Part shown: positions 9,220 to 21,641 of the stretch, piece by piece
Layout: each line of letters starts with the position of its first letter
How positions within the stretch are numbered: the stretch's first letter is position 1
From: Sphingorhabdus sp. 109
Lineage (GTDB): Bacteria > Pseudomonadota > Alphaproteobacteria > Sphingomonadales > Sphingomonadaceae
Direction of reading: 5' to 3'
NCBI RefSeq assembly: GCF_902506555.1
Contig: NZ_LR732707.1
Span: forward strand, 1,202,001 to 1,266,000
Length of the DNA stretch: 64,000 nt
Program-made: the position numbers and the translations under genes
Notes under the pieces: generated by a model
What the model was told of the DNA's origin: nothing
The model's database searches: none
What the model saw: only the letters and a program-made list of their open reading frames with translations

Positions 9220-10116
9220 TCAAACGACCGTAGCCTCACCCGCTTGCGACCGGGCATAGTCCTGCGTCCCTTCGGTCAGCACCACATCACCCTCGACAAT
9301 CTCGGCAATCCTGATGTCCGGAAGGTCGGCAATCCTGTCGTAGAGCGGCTTGAAATCCGTCTCCACTGTCACCCTGAGCAGCTCGTCGAGGCTGGGGATG
9401 ACGAAATAATTCTGCTGGTAATCATCGATTCTATACTCGGTCCGCAAGACCCGTTCGAGATCGAACAGGATCCGGTTGGGGCTGGGATCATCCAGCGCAA
9501 AGACGCTCTCGCCATAGCTGGAGACAATGCCCGCGCCATAGATGCGCAGACCTTCGGCCTCCTGGATCAGTCCGAATTCCACGGTATACCAGTAGAGCCG
9601 CGCCAACTGTTTCAATGTGCCGAATTTGAGCGCCCTGAGCCCGCCGCGGCCATAGGCCGCCATATAGTCACCAAATCGCTGGTCCGCGAGCATCGGCACA
9701 TGGCCGAAGACATCGTGGAAAATATCCGGTTCCTGCAGATAGTCGAGCTGGTCGCGCCGCCGGATGAAATTACCGGACACGAAGCGCCTATTGGCGAGAT
9801 GGTTGAAGAACACATCGTCGGGCACCAGACCGGGCACCGCCACAACCTGCCAGCCCGTGGCATCCATCAGGATCCGGTTGAGCTCTTCGAAATCGGGAAT
9901 ACCGGGCCGCGACAGCTTCAAGATATCGATGCCGTCGAGAAACGCTTGCGCCGCCCGGCCCGGCAGCATTTTCTGCTGGCGGGCGAAGAGAATATCCCAG
10001 GTCTCGTGGTCTTCCGCCGAATAGCGTTGCCAGTCTTGGTCTATCGTCCAGTCGGCATTTGCGTGCGCTGGCGGCTTGTCATAGACATGGGTTTCGGTTT
10101 CGGGGGTATCGAGCAT
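9220..10116 (-). CDS. phhA: Phenylalanine 4-monooxygenase
   Basis: Iron- and pterin-dependent hydroxylase converting phenylalanine to tyrosine (298 aa, bacterial single-domain form without the regulatory ACT domain of animals). The iron ligands are visible: His134 and His139 in HDVFGHVP and Glu180 in YWYTVEFGL. The VSGNFIRRRDQLDYLQEPD segment precedes them, and YGAGIVSSYGE follows. The partner dehydratase (phhB) and a regulator are not adjacent. Only 29 bases separate its start from the divergent DUF2459 gene. Confidence 0.95.
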   Translation of the reverse strand: MLDTPETETHVYDKPPAHANADWTIDQDWQRYSAEDHETWDILFARQQKMLPGRAAQAFLDGIDILKLSRPGIPDFEELNRILMDATGWQVVAVPGLVPDDVFFNHLANRRFVSGNFIRRRDQLDYLQEPDIFHDVFGHVPMLADQRFGDYMAAYGRGGLRALKFGTLKQLARLYWYTVEFGLIQEAEGLRIYGAGIVSSYGESVFALDDPSPNRILFDLERVLRTEYRIDDYQQNYFVIPSLDELLRVTVETDFKPLYDRIADLPDIRIAEIVEGDVVLTEGTQDYARSQAGEATVV

Positions 10117-10145
10117 GGCCGCATCCTACAGCAGAAAAGGTTTCG

Positions 10146-10832
10146 ATGGCAACTACAGCGCTTAAATGGTTGAAACGCATGGTGGTTGCACTGGTCGCGA
10201 TCCTTTCCGCCTATCTGCTTGCGGCGCTGGCCGGTAGCCTGCTGCCCGCCAATCAGCACTGGCAAAGCCCCGAAGACGGCATCGAACTGTTCATCGAAAC
10301 CAATGGCCTGCACAGCGGCATCGTCATGCCGATCTGGAGCGATGTCTATGACTGGACGCCTCTGGTCCGGCCCGAGCATCTCGCCGACCCGTCATATTAT
10401 GGCAGCCACATTTTGGTCGGCTGGGGGCATGAAGGCGTCTATCGCAACACCCGGCAATGGAGCGACCTGCGCGCAAGCGACGCGATCAGCGCGATAATTG
10501 GCAGCGACGATGTACTTGTCCACGTCTACCACCTGAAATATCCACAGGCTTATCCCTATTACCGCCGCCCCCTGAAAGTCAGCGCGGCAGAATATCGCAA
10601 AATCGCGACGGCAATCGAAGCGCGATTCACTCTGGACGAACAGTATCGCCCCCGACCAACACCCGGCTATGGTCGGGACGACCTGTTCTACGCTGCAAAA
10701 GGCCATTACAGCGCCTTCTACACCTGCAACAGCTGGACAAGCGACATCCTGCAGCAGGCCGGCATCCGCACCGGGCGCTGGACGCCTTTTCAGGGCGGTG
10801 TGATGCGCTGGTTTCCGGAGGGAATGGATTGA
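10146..10832 (+). CDS. DUF2459 / TIGR02117 family membrane-anchored protein
   Basis: 228 aa. One N-terminal membrane segment (about residues 10-30) is followed by a periplasmic domain. Family features seen are TNGLHSGIVMP near the start of the domain, HILVGWGHEGVYRNT, and the C-terminal TCNSWTSDILQQAGI with a conserved Cys and Asn. The layout (His in NGLHS, Cys in TCNSW) resembles a papain-like or NlpC-like active site, which is inference. No function is established. The start at 10146 (MATTALKW) was chosen over an upstream frame start at 10059 that would run into phhA. Confidence 0.75.
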   Translation: MATTALKWLKRMVVALVAILSAYLLAALAGSLLPANQHWQSPEDGIELFIETNGLHSGIVMPIWSDVYDWTPLVRPEHLADPSYYGSHILVGWGHEGVYRNTRQWSDLRASDAISAIIGSDDVLVHVYHLKYPQAYPYYRRPLKVSAAEYRKIATAIEARFTLDEQYRPRPTPGYGRDDLFYAAKGHYSAFYTCNSWTSDILQQAGIRTGRWTPFQGGVMRWFPEGMD

Positions 10833-10877
10833 ATTTGCAGCGTCGCCCTCGTTGAACGGCCGCCATCGTGAAAACCG

Positions 10878-10967
10878 GTCCTTCGACAAGCTTAGGACGC
10901 CCGGGTGCGGAGAGATGTCGCCAAAAGCGGTCCGACAGAGACCGTTCGGGAAAACCCTGTCGAACCA
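10878..10967. repeat. Degenerate intergenic repeat
   Basis: The stretch begins with GTCCTTCGACAAGCTTAGGAC, whose ends pair (GTCCT/AGGAC), and ends with a decayed inverted partner (ACCGTTCGGG ... TGTCGAAC). It looks like an old copy of a sphingomonad repeat family in the gap between the DUF2459 and Crp genes. No gene is seen here. Confidence 0.45.
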
Positions 10968-11008
10968 CAACTCGCTACTGATCCCTATCAACAACCCGAA
11001 AACGAGCC

Positions 11009-11665
11009 CTAGCGCCCGCACATATCAAGCAATGCGGCACGGTCCTGTATCGTGATAACGCCATAGCCCGGCTCGATCATTCCCGCTGCTTCCAGCTTCG
11101 TCACCGCCTTGCCCAGCGACACCCGTGATACCCCGACCAGATCGGCCATATCCTGCTGCGTCACCCTCACCTCCGGCTGATCACCGGAAAGTTGCAACAA
11201 CGCTTGCGCCAGCCGTTGCGGCACCGACAGCTTGCGACTGAATTCGATCAGATCAAAGGATTCCTGCACGGTCAGCGCCATCGTCTTGAGCAACAGGCGC
11301 GTAACCGCCGCATCGGCGTCCATCAGACTCTGCAGTTCGCTGTCGCCGATCCGGATCAGGCTGCAGTGGCTTCCGGCAATCGCATCCACCGTCCGCGGGA
11401 ATTCCCCGAGAAAGGCCAGCTCGCCGAATGTTTCACCGGCGCCGAGCAGCGCGAAAAGGGTCAGCCGCCCATCCCGTCCGTAACGACCGATCTGTACCGC
11501 GCCGCTTTCGATATACCAGAATTCCCGGGCCTTGTCGCCGCGTTGCTGGATGATCTGCCCCTTGGCGAACCGCCGTGGCTGGCCGCGCGCAAGCAGATCC
11601 TGGCGAAGGCCGTCGGGCAAGGCCATGACAAAGCCGGTACCGGCAACCGGCGCCGCTCCGCTCAT
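11009..11665 (-). CDS. Crp/Fnr family transcription regulator
   Basis: 218 aa. The N-terminal cyclic-nucleotide-binding-type barrel shows GAGETFGELAFLGEFPRTVDA, close to the phosphate-binding cassette of CRP, followed by a long dimer helix (about 120-145) and a C-terminal winged helix-turn-helix (VTQQDMADLVGVSRVSLGKA). There is no Cys cluster of the FNR type, so oxygen sensing through Fe-S is unlikely; whether it binds cAMP cannot be told. It is divergent from the hydroxylase gene at 11753 and may control it. Confidence 0.88.
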   Translation of the reverse strand: MSGAAPVAGTGFVMALPDGLRQDLLARGQPRRFAKGQIIQQRGDKAREFWYIESGAVQIGRYGRDGRLTLFALLGAGETFGELAFLGEFPRTVDAIAGSHCSLIRIGDSELQSLMDADAAVTRLLLKTMALTVQESFDLIEFSRKLSVPQRLAQALLQLSGDQPEVRVTQQDMADLVGVSRVSLGKAVTKLEAAGMIEPGYGVITIQDRAALLDMCGR

Positions 11666-11752
11666 GGGATTCTCCGATAATGATAACTAGTTTGCATTTA
11701 TAAAGATCTACATCGGCTACCCACGCTCCGCAAGCAATCCTCTGGGAGAGAC

Positions 11753-12610
11753 ATGATGCGGCCCGAACTATTGGCAATCACCGGTATATTCCTCGTCTTC
11801 GGACTGCTGGAATTTTTCCGCACCCGGCTTTTCAGCAAGCCCGAACAGACCCGCGACGACGCGCTGGTCGAGATTATCGGCTCTTTCGTGTTGCTGGTGA
11901 TCACCCAGCCCGGCATCATTCTCGCCGCCCAGTTCATCCTCGGCACTGTCGCGCCGCAATGGCAGGGCGCGCTGGCCGGCATTCCGCTGATCGCCGCGAT
12001 CGCGCTGTTTCTGGTGTTCGACGACATGATGCAATATTTCTGGCACCGCCTGTCGCACAGCGTGCCCTTTCTCTACAATCTGCACCGCTCGCACCATAAT
12101 GCGCGCTATATGAGCGTCCGCCTCGTCTACCGGAACAATATCTTCTATTATCTGACCATGCCGAGCATCTGGTTTTCCGGCGCGCTGATCTATCTCGGTC
12201 TCGGCTGGGTCTATGTCGGTTATATCATCGTCAAAATGGCAGTGATCGTCGGCGCGCACAGCGATGTCGCCTGGGACGCGCCGCTCTACAGGATCAAATG
12301 GCTGTCCCCGGTCATGTGGCTTGTGGAGCGCACCATCTCGACGCCCGCGACCCACCACGCCCATCACGGCCGCCACAAAAGCGACGGCGTGACCCATTAC
12401 AAGGGCAATTTCGGGAATCTGCTGTTCTTTTGGGACGTCCTGTTCGGCACCGCCCATATCACACGCCGCTATCCCGACAGCTATGGCGTGGAAAATCTCG
12501 CACCAGCCACTTTGGGCCAGCAACTGGCCTGGCCGATCTTTCCGGAAAACAAGGAAGGCGGCCACGGTGTAAAGGAACTGGCGGCGGTCGAAGCGATTGC
12601 GAATGTTTGA
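11753..12610 (+). CDS. Sterol desaturase / fatty acid hydroxylase family protein
   Basis: Integral-membrane di-iron enzyme (285 aa) with four or five hydrophobic segments. The eight-histidine pattern is present: HRLSH, HRSHHNARYMS, and HHAHHGRH, with an extra His in between. Members insert hydroxyl or double bonds into sterols, carotenoids or lipids; the substrate is not evident here. A strong ribosome-binding site (GGGAGAG) precedes a tandem ATG-ATG; the first is used, the second would be one residue shorter. The Crp/Fnr gene is divergent, 87 bases away. Confidence 0.85.
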   Translation: MMRPELLAITGIFLVFGLLEFFRTRLFSKPEQTRDDALVEIIGSFVLLVITQPGIILAAQFILGTVAPQWQGALAGIPLIAAIALFLVFDDMMQYFWHRLSHSVPFLYNLHRSHHNARYMSVRLVYRNNIFYYLTMPSIWFSGALIYLGLGWVYVGYIIVKMAVIVGAHSDVAWDAPLYRIKWLSPVMWLVERTISTPATHHAHHGRHKSDGVTHYKGNFGNLLFFWDVLFGTAHITRRYPDSYGVENLAPATLGQQLAWPIFPENKEGGHGVKELAAVEAIANV

Positions 12611-12681
12611 AAAGCTTGGGAGAGAGGTGGGGCGGTCGCCGGCCATGTCCCAGCGGCCGCCCGACTTCCCACCTATGGTCG

Positions 12682-13530
12682 CTACGCGCCCACCTGGCCG
12701 CTGCAACGCAGGGCCAGGCCATAGTCTTCAAGCCAGTCGGCGTCTGTGGGCAACAGATATTGCAGGGCTTCGGGCAACAAGCCGTGCAGCATATTGGCAT
12801 GGGCCAATTCTGTGCGCCGGTCTGCAAAGCATAGGTTAGAGCCTGCTTCGGAGACAAAGCGAAGAACGCCCTCCTCGGTCGCCCCGCCTTCATCCGCAAG
12901 CGAAAGAAACAAAGCTGGTCGATCCTGCTTCTCCATGCCGGCCAGACGATGCGAGAGGCTCTGGTTGTCCCATTGCAGGCTGGGCGATAGGGCTGCATAG
13001 CCATCGAACAACTGGGGCGTTATAGCCCATGTTTCAGCCACAAAATGGCCGGCAGCGCTTTCGCCCGCCAGAAAGGCGCGACCGTCATCCCGATAGCGAT
13101 CTCTGATCAGGGGCAGAACCGTTCCAGACAACCACGCTCTAAAGTCTGCGCTTTCTCCCGCTGTCGGATAGCGGCCTTGCTCTTCTCCGGATTTTGTCGG
13201 CGGCAGCAATTCCCGCTGCCGGTCAACCGTTTCGACGCCGACGAAGATCACCGGTGCGCTGCGCCGCCAGAGCTGGTTCCAGCGCTCTATGCCCAGGGTC
13301 AGGTAAAAATCCTGCCGCACCCCGCCATCCAGCATGATCAATATCGGATAAGTCTGGTCGCTCTCGTCATAATCGGCCGGCAGCACGACATTCAGACGTC
13401 GTTTGGCCCCGTGGGTCGAGACCAGATAGGAGGTGCCGATAGTCAGCGGTTCGGACGTGACGCTATCCTGCGCCTGCGAAGGTGAAAGACCAAATATAAA
13501 AAGCGCCATGGCTATCGCTGGAAATTTCAA
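12682..13530 (-). CDS. Secreted alpha/beta-hydrolase, esterase family
   Basis: 282 aa with a signal peptide (cleavage expected after SPSQAQ, residue ~21). The domain resembles putative esterases of the Fes/IroE/S-formylglutathione-hydrolase type: YPILIMLDGG early, then a nucleophile elbow GESAAGHF. The catalytic Asp and His cannot be fixed by eye. It probably acts in the periplasm on an ester substrate that cannot be named. It lies downstream of ligA (45-base gap) on the same strand. Confidence 0.75.
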   Translation of the reverse strand: MKFPAIAMALFIFGLSPSQAQDSVTSEPLTIGTSYLVSTHGAKRRLNVVLPADYDESDQTYPILIMLDGGVRQDFYLTLGIERWNQLWRRSAPVIFVGVETVDRQRELLPPTKSGEEQGRYPTAGESADFRAWLSGTVLPLIRDRYRDDGRAFLAGESAAGHFVAETWAITPQLFDGYAALSPSLQWDNQSLSHRLAGMEKQDRPALFLSLADEGGATEEGVLRFVSEAGSNLCFADRRTELAHANMLHGLLPEALQYLLPTDADWLEDYGLALRCSGQVGA

Positions 13531-13575
13531 TATCTATCCCTTTCAACCATCGCTACAGGCAGCGCGCGCAACGAT

Positions 13576-15927
<2,352 letters not shown>

Positions 15928-15972
15928 CTATTATATCCCGAGCTTGTATTTCTGGGGAGGGGGTACCGGACA

Positions 15973-16461
15973 ATGATTGACCGCAAACTGAAAGCCGTTT
16001 TTACATTTCTGCTGGGCGTGATGGCGCTGCTATATGTCACCCAGAATATCGTCAATCTCGAACAGGCCTATGGCGCTTTCGCCTATGTCACGGGACTGGC
16101 CGACCACGCTGCTTATCCGCAAAACCTGCTGCCCGCACTGACGCCGCCGTTGAGCAATATACTGGCCTGGATCATATTCGTCGGAGAAGGTGCGACCGGG
16201 TTGCTCCTGCTTTTCGGTAGTTTTCGACTATGGTCGGCGTGCAAGGGCGAGGCATCTGAATTTCAGGCTGCCAAGGATATTGCCAAGCTTGGATGTGCCA
16301 CGGCGATAGTGGTCTGGTTTGGTCTGTTTACGGTATTGGGCGGCGCGGGATATCAAATGTGGCAAACGGAGATAGGAAGCGGATCGCTGATCGACGCATT
16401 CACCTTCTGGGCGTTCGCATTTGGTTTGTTGATTTATCTGAATCAGGCGGAGACGATTTGA
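15973..16461 (+). CDS. DUF2165 family small membrane protein
   Basis: 162 aa with four membrane segments (about residues 8-28, 60-85, 108-130 and 140-158). The GGAGYQMWQTE segment matches the conserved GG..x.MWQ pattern of DUF2165 proteins. No function is established for the family. The gene is divergent from ligA and converges on recN; it shows no operon partner. Confidence 0.7.
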   Translation: MIDRKLKAVFTFLLGVMALLYVTQNIVNLEQAYGAFAYVTGLADHAAYPQNLLPALTPPLSNILAWIIFVGEGATGLLLLFGSFRLWSACKGEASEFQAAKDIAKLGCATAIVVWFGLFTVLGGAGYQMWQTEIGSGSLIDAFTFWAFAFGLLIYLNQAETI

Positions 16462-16507
16462 AAACTGTTTGGCATACAGCGCAAATTTGATCGCGGCCCA
16501 TCTACAC

Positions 16508-18172
16508 TCAAACCCCCTCCAGCAACCGATCCGCCTGCGCCCGCGCCTCATCCGTTACATCCGCGCCCGAAAGCATCCGCGCAATCTCCTGCCGCCGCCC
16601 TTCATCGTCCAGCGCCCGGACATCGGTGCGCGAGACGGTGCCGCTGCGCGACTTGTTGATCAGCATATGGGCGTCGCCCTTGGACGCGACCTGCGGGCTG
16701 TGGGTGACGACGAGCAACTGCGCGCCGCTCGACAGGCGCGACAGGCGGTCGCCTATGGCCGAGGCCACAGCGCCGCCGACGCCGCGGTCGACTTCGTCAA
16801 AAATGATCGTTTTCAGACCATATTCTTCCGCCAACGCCACTTTCAGGGCAAGAATGAACCGCGAAAGTTCACCACCCGACGCAATTTTGCCCAGCGGCGC
16901 CAACGGCGCTCCGGGATTGGTCGAGATCAGAAACTCGATCCGGTCCATTCCGCTTTTATTCCAATGCTCTTCAGGCATTTCTTCAAGTAAAGTCTCAAAT
17001 CTGGCGGCATCCAGCTTGAGCGGCGCCAATTCTCCGGCCACCGCCCTGTCCAGCGCTCTCGCCGCCTTCGCCCGCTTTGCCCGCAAATCTTCCGCCGCTG
17101 CAATGTAGGATTTTCTGGCACCGGCCAAAGATGCTTCCAATTCTTCCAGTGACCGCCCGCCATCGCTGATCGCCGCCAGCCTGTTCTGCAGCTCATCGAG
17201 CAGGTCCGAAAGCTTGTCCGGCTCCACCCGATGCTTGCGCGCCAGTCCTCTCAGATCGAACAGGCGGGTCTCCATATCGTCGAGTCGCTGCGGGTCGAAA
17301 CTCAGCGCATCGGCCGCTGCGTTGAGCTTGTCCTCGGCATCGGTCGCGTCGATGATCGCCCGGTCGAGCGACTCCAGCGCCTCTTTCAGCAGCGCGTGAT
17401 CCTCGGCAATCATGTCGAGCCGCCGCGCCGCCGATCGCAGCGAGGCAAGCCCGCCGTTGGAGCCGTCAAAAGCGGCGCGAATCGCCTCCAGATCGCCGGT
17501 CAGTTTCTCGCCCTTCATCATCGTTGCCCGTTCGAGCGCGAGCTCCTGCTCCTCGCCCGGTTGTGGCGCGAACTTGGACAGTTCGGCCACGCTATGCTCG
17601 AGATAATCGCAGTCGTTTTCTGCTGATTCCTGTTCTCGCTTCGCCCGCTCCAGCGCTGTTTTCGCATCTTGCCATGCATCGAAGGCAGAGGCCACCGCCG
17701 CACCCTCGACCCCGGCGAAAATGTCGAGCAGGGCCCGGTGTCCCTTGGGATTGATCAGGCCCCGGTCATCATGCTGGCCGTGGATTTCGATCAACTGGCT
17801 GCCCACGGCTCGCAGCAGGCTTGCCGAGCAGGGCTGGTCGTTGATGAAGGCGCGGCTACCACCGTCGGCCTTGACCGATCGCTTGATGATCAGCGGTTCG
17901 CCGGGCTCGATGTCGATATCATTTTCGGCCAGGGTCGCGGCCAGTCTACTGCCCGCGGCTGGTGGTTCAAAACTGGCCGTAACCTGGGCTTTTTCCGTGC
18001 CCTGCCGGACCAGTCCGCTGTCCGCCCGATTGCCAAGCGCCAAGCCGAGGCTGTCGAGCAGGATCGACTTGCCGGCGCCGGTTTCGCCGGTCAGCACGGT
18101 CAGGCCCGATCCGAACTCCAGATCAAGCGCCTCAATCAGCACGATATCGCGAATGGAAAGGGACTGCAGCAC
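16508..18172 (-). CDS. recN: DNA repair protein RecN
   Basis: SMC-like ATPase for double-strand break repair (554 aa). Walker A TGETGAGKSI lies near residue 30, the RecN IEIHGQHDDRGL (Q-loop region) near 150, and a coiled coil spans about 170-350. The C-terminal half has the ABC signature IASGGELSRF and Walker B TIIFDEVDRGVGG, then LVVTHSPQVAS. It follows bamD (57-base gap) on the same strand, a common order in alphaproteobacteria. Confidence 0.96.
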   Translation of the reverse strand: MLQSLSIRDIVLIEALDLEFGSGLTVLTGETGAGKSILLDSLGLALGNRADSGLVRQGTEKAQVTASFEPPAAGSRLAATLAENDIDIEPGEPLIIKRSVKADGGSRAFINDQPCSASLLRAVGSQLIEIHGQHDDRGLINPKGHRALLDIFAGVEGAAVASAFDAWQDAKTALERAKREQESAENDCDYLEHSVAELSKFAPQPGEEQELALERATMMKGEKLTGDLEAIRAAFDGSNGGLASLRSAARRLDMIAEDHALLKEALESLDRAIIDATDAEDKLNAAADALSFDPQRLDDMETRLFDLRGLARKHRVEPDKLSDLLDELQNRLAAISDGGRSLEELEASLAGARKSYIAAAEDLRAKRAKAARALDRAVAGELAPLKLDAARFETLLEEMPEEHWNKSGMDRIEFLISTNPGAPLAPLGKIASGGELSRFILALKVALAEEYGLKTIIFDEVDRGVGGAVASAIGDRLSRLSSGAQLLVVTHSPQVASKGDAHMLINKSRSGTVSRTDVRALDDEGRRQEIARMLSGADVTDEARAQADRLLEGV

Positions 18173-18229
18173 AGATCCCTCTTAAAACAGGTTCAGCCTA
18201 GCTGCAACGCATTGCAGCGCCACAGGCTT

Positions 18230-19012
18230 TTAAGTCGCACCATGTTTGTTAACCAGATCATAAGCGCGCTCATACCATTTGCTGCCCGGATAGTTGGCCC
18301 CCAGAACAGCAGCGGTTTTCTTCGCTTCCACCGGAATACCGAGCGCCAGATAGGATTCAGTCAGCCGCATCAGCGCTTCCGGCGCATGGGTGGTGGTGTC
18401 ATATTTCTCGATCACCGTGCGGAAACGGATCGTGGCGGCCAGCCATTTGCCACGACGCTGGTAAAAGCGGCCGATTTCCATTTCCTTGCCGGCAAGATGA
18501 TCGTTGACCAGATCGATTTTCAGCTTGGCATCGGCGGCATAGCGCGAATTGGGATAGCGACGGGCAACCTCTCCGAGCGTCGCCAGCGCCTGTTCGGTGA
18601 TCTTCTGGTCGCGCGTCACATCGCCGATCTGCTCATAATAGCAGAGCGCGATCAGATAATAAGCATAAGGTGCATCCTTGTTGCCCGGATGGATCGACAG
18701 AAAGCGGCGCGCCGATTCAGTGGCCTTGTTATAGTCGCCCGACAGATAATAGCTGAACGCGCTCATCTGTTGCGCACGGCGGGCCCAGGGCGAATAGGGA
18801 TGCTGGCGCTCAACTTCGTCGAACAAAGCGGCGGCAATCTTGTACTCGCCGCGATCAAGCCTTGATTTTGCAGCGCTGTACAGCGTGTTGACATCGCGGG
18901 CGACATATCGGGTGTCTGTTCCGCTACCCCCGCCACCGCCAAACATGGCGCAACCGGAGAGAAGCGAGGCGGAGAGACCCAGAGCGGCCCATTTGATAAT
19001 GTGTTTTGTCAT
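18230..19012 (-). CDS. bamD: Outer membrane assembly lipoprotein BamD
   Basis: 260 aa lipoprotein, essential part of the BAM complex that inserts beta-barrel proteins in the outer membrane. The lipobox LLSGC (Cys ~22) is followed by a Gly-rich linker, then TPR-like helices: LYSAAKSRLDRGEYKIAAAL, FDEVERQHPYSPWARRAQ, and YYLIALCYYEQI. The last third (GKEMEIGRFYQRRGKWLAA) is the most conserved part. Upstream of recN; pnp lies 5' of it with a terminator between. Confidence 0.94.
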   Translation of the reverse strand: MTKHIIKWAALGLSASLLSGCAMFGGGGGSGTDTRYVARDVNTLYSAAKSRLDRGEYKIAAALFDEVERQHPYSPWARRAQQMSAFSYYLSGDYNKATESARRFLSIHPGNKDAPYAYYLIALCYYEQIGDVTRDQKITEQALATLGEVARRYPNSRYAADAKLKIDLVNDHLAGKEMEIGRFYQRRGKWLAATIRFRTVIEKYDTTTHAPEALMRLTESYLALGIPVEAKKTAAVLGANYPGSKWYERAYDLVNKHGAT

Positions 19013-19150
19013 ATGCCAGACCTCTTAACCGCTTGTTTTCATCCAGCCAAGAATAAAGCAAAAAAACCGCCGGGCTGGAGTGCCCGTCCCTGTCTTCTTG
19101 CAGCTTTACCAGACATTAATCAGGCGGCCGGGCCGAAAATATTCCGTATG

Positions 19151-19178
19151 CAAAAAGGGCCCGGATTGCTCCGGGCCC
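19151..19178 (-). terminator. Rho-independent terminator after pnp
   Basis: A 9-base GC-rich stem (GGGCCCGGA at 19157-19165, complement at 19170-19178) with a 4-base loop; on the minus strand it is followed by TTTTTG (19156-19151). It lies 25 bases past the pnp stop. Confidence 0.9.
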
Positions 19179-19202
19179 CTATTGTTTCGGTCGGTCGAAA
19201 AT

Positions 19203-21467
19203 CTAGTCTTCGGTGATCGAGGACGGCAAAGGAATATCACCGCCACCTTCGTTCTTCGGGCCATCATTGTTCCGGCCCCGTCCACCGCCATCACGACCAC
19301 GTCCGCGACCGCCACCGCCATCACGACGCGGGCCGCGTGGTTTGTTTTCGCGAGGAGGACGCGTGTCTTCCAGTTCTTCGCCGGTTTCCTGGTCAACAAC
19401 CCGCATCGACAGGCGAACCTTGCCGCGCTGGTCGATTTCGAGAACCTTGACCTTGACTTCCTGGCCTTCGCTCAGTTCGTCGGAGACCTTCTCGACACGC
19501 TCGTTCTTGATTTCGGAAACGTGGACAAGACCGTCCTTGCCACCCATGAAATTGACGAACGCACCAAAGTCGACCAGATTTACGACCTTGCCGTCATAGA
19601 TTTTGCCGACTTCGGCTTCTTCCACAATGCCCTTGATCCATGCGATAGCCGCATCGATCTGGGACTTGTCGGATGAGGAGACCTTGATCAGGCCTTCGTC
19701 GTCGATGTCGACCTTCGCGCCGGTTTCGGCAACGATTTCGCGGATGACCTTGCCGCCCGTACCGATAACGTCACGGATCTTTTCCTTGTTGATCTGCAGC
19801 GTTTCGATGCGCGGAGCATGTTCGGACATTTCGGTACGAACCGAAGACAGCGCCTTGCTCATTTCACCGAGGATATGCGCGCGGCCGCCGCTGGCCTGTT
19901 CCAGAGCAGACTTCATGATTTCCTGCGTGATGCCGGCTACCTTGATGTCCATCTGCAAGGAGGTGATACCCTTTTCGGTACCCGCAACCTTGAAGTCCAT
20001 GTCGCCGAGATGATCTTCGTCGCCGAGAATGTCGGAAAGAACCGCGAATTCTTCGCCTTCGAGGATCAGGCCCATGGCAATACCGGAAACCGGACGCGCC
20101 AGAGGCACACCGGCATCCATCATCGCCAGCGAACCGCCACAGACGGTCGCCATCGAGGAGGACCCGTTGGACTCGGTGATGTCCGAGAGAACGCGGATCG
20201 TGTACGGAAATTCTTCCACTGTCGGCAATACCGGACGAAGCGCGCGGAATGCGAGCTTGCCGTGACCGGTTTCACGGCGGCTGGTGAATCCGAAACGGCC
20301 CACTTCACCGACCGAATAAGGCGGGAAGTTATAGTGCAGCATGAAGTTGGTATAGCTCAGACCGTCGAGACCGTCGATCATCTGCTCGGCATCCTTGGTG
20401 CCCAGGGTCGTGGTGACGATTGCCTGCGTTTCACCGCGGGTAAACAGCGCCGAACCGTGGGTTCGTGGCAACAGGCCAACCATGGCTTCGATCGGGCGAA
20501 CCTGATCGAGCTTGCGGCCGTCGATACGGGTGCCGTCCTTGATGATGGCACCGCGAACGATTTCAGCTTCCAGCTTCTTGACCATCTTGCCGGCGGTCAT
20601 CTGAGTCTGTCCGTCTGCGTCGGCGTATTTTTCCTTGGCTTTTTCGCGAACCGCGTTCAGCGCGTCGCTACGCTCTGACTTGTCGGTTTTCTTGTAAGCC
20701 GCAGCAATATCGTCTCCGACCAGCTTGCGAAGCTCTTCCTTGATTTCGCTATTGTCGTCACCGGCGTCGAGCTTCCAGGGCTCTTTCGCAGCCTGTTCAG
20801 CCAGATCGATGATCAGGCCTGCAACCTGCTTGGACGCTTCGTGGGCGAACTGGACAGCGCCGAGCATGACTTCCTCGGAAAGTTCCTGCGCTTCCGATTC
20901 CACCATCATCACCGCGCCATGCGTCGCCGCAACCACGAGGTCGAGTTCGCCTTCGGCGACTTCTTCCATCGACGGGTTCAGCTGATATTCGCCTTCCTTG
21001 TAACCGACGCGCGCCGCACCGATCGGGCCCATGAACGGAACGCCGGAAATGGTCAGCGCAGCAGAGGCTGCAACCATCGCGAGAATGTCGGGCTCGTTGA
21101 CACCGTCATAGCTCATCACCTGGCAGATAACGTTGATTTCGTTGTAGAAACCTTCGGGGAACAGCGGACGGCAAGGACGGTCAATCAAACGCGATGTCAG
21201 CGTTTCTTTTTCCGTCGCACGGCCTTCGCGCTTGAAGAAACCGCCCGGGATACGACCGGCGGCTGAGAATTTTTCCTGATAATGAACGGTCAGCGGGAAG
21301 AAATCCTGCCCTTCGCGCACCGATTTGGCGGCGGTAACTGCGCACAGCACAACCGTTTCGCCGAGAGTCGCGAGCACCGCGCCATCGGCCTGACGGGCAA
21401 TACGGCCCGTTTCGAGGGTGAGGGTCTGTCCGCCCCACTCCATTTCAACTTTCTTTACATCAAACAT
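19203..21467 (-). CDS. pnp: Polyribonucleotide nucleotidyltransferase
   Basis: PNPase (754 aa): degrades RNA 3'-to-5' with phosphate, and is part of the degradosome. Two RNase PH domains (first with [13 protein letters not shown] and [20 protein letters not shown]; second with [20 protein letters not shown]), then KH ([19 protein letters not shown]) and S1 ([20 protein letters not shown]). The C-terminal tail after the S1 domain is a Gly/Arg/Asp-rich stretch (about residues 705-740), probably disordered and RNA- or RNase E-binding. It is downstream of rpsO, as in most bacteria. Confidence 0.98.
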   Translation of the reverse strand: MFDVKKVEMEWGGQTLTLETGRIARQADGAVLATLGETVVLCAVTAAKSVREGQDFFPLTVHYQEKFSAAGRIPGGFFKREGRATEKETLTSRLIDRPCRPLFPEGFYNEINVICQVMSYDGVNEPDILAMVAASAALTISGVPFMGPIGAARVGYKEGEYQLNPSMEEVAEGELDLVVAATHGAVMMVESEAQELSEEVMLGAVQFAHEASKQVAGLIIDLAEQAAKEPWKLDAGDDNSEIKEELRKLVGDDIAAAYKKTDKSERSDALNAVREKAKEKYADADGQTQMTAGKMVKKLEAEIVRGAIIKDGTRIDGRKLDQVRPIEAMVGLLPRTHGSALFTRGETQAIVTTTLGTKDAEQMIDGLDGLSYTNFMLHYNFPPYSVGEVGRFGFTSRRETGHGKLAFRALRPVLPTVEEFPYTIRVLSDITESNGSSSMATVCGGSLAMMDAGVPLARPVSGIAMGLILEGEEFAVLSDILGDEDHLGDMDFKVAGTEKGITSLQMDIKVAGITQEIMKSALEQASGGRAHILGEMSKALSSVRTEMSEHAPRIETLQINKEKIRDVIGTGGKVIREIVAETGAKVDIDDEGLIKVSSSDKSQIDAAIAWIKGIVEEAEVGKIYDGKVVNLVDFGAFVNFMGGKDGLVHVSEIKNERVEKVSDELSEGQEVKVKVLEIDQRGKVRLSMRVVDQETGEELEDTRPPRENKPRGPRRDGGGGRGRGRDGGGRGRNNDGPKNEGGGDIPLPSSITED

Positions 21468-21604
21468 TCGTATTTTCCTTTGTCCCGCCTGCCCTATGCA
21501 GTGCGGGGGCTTTCATGTGTCCAGCAATCCGGCTGAACAGCGGTTCGGGGTCATTATACCCCGCTCGAAGGGCATCGCCGCCTTATTGCCGCAATACCCA
21601 ATGC

Positions 21605-21629
21605 AAAAACGGCCCCCGTCTGGGAGCCG
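21605..21629 (-). terminator. Terminator between rpsO and pnp
   Basis: On the minus strand an 8-base stem (CGGCTCCC with GGGGGCCG, one G-U pair) with a 4-base AGAC loop is followed by TTTTT. It lies 12 bases past the rpsO stop, so pnp transcription probably depends on readthrough or on a promoter in the 174-base gap. Confidence 0.8.
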
Positions 21630-21641
21630 CTTTCGAAACTC

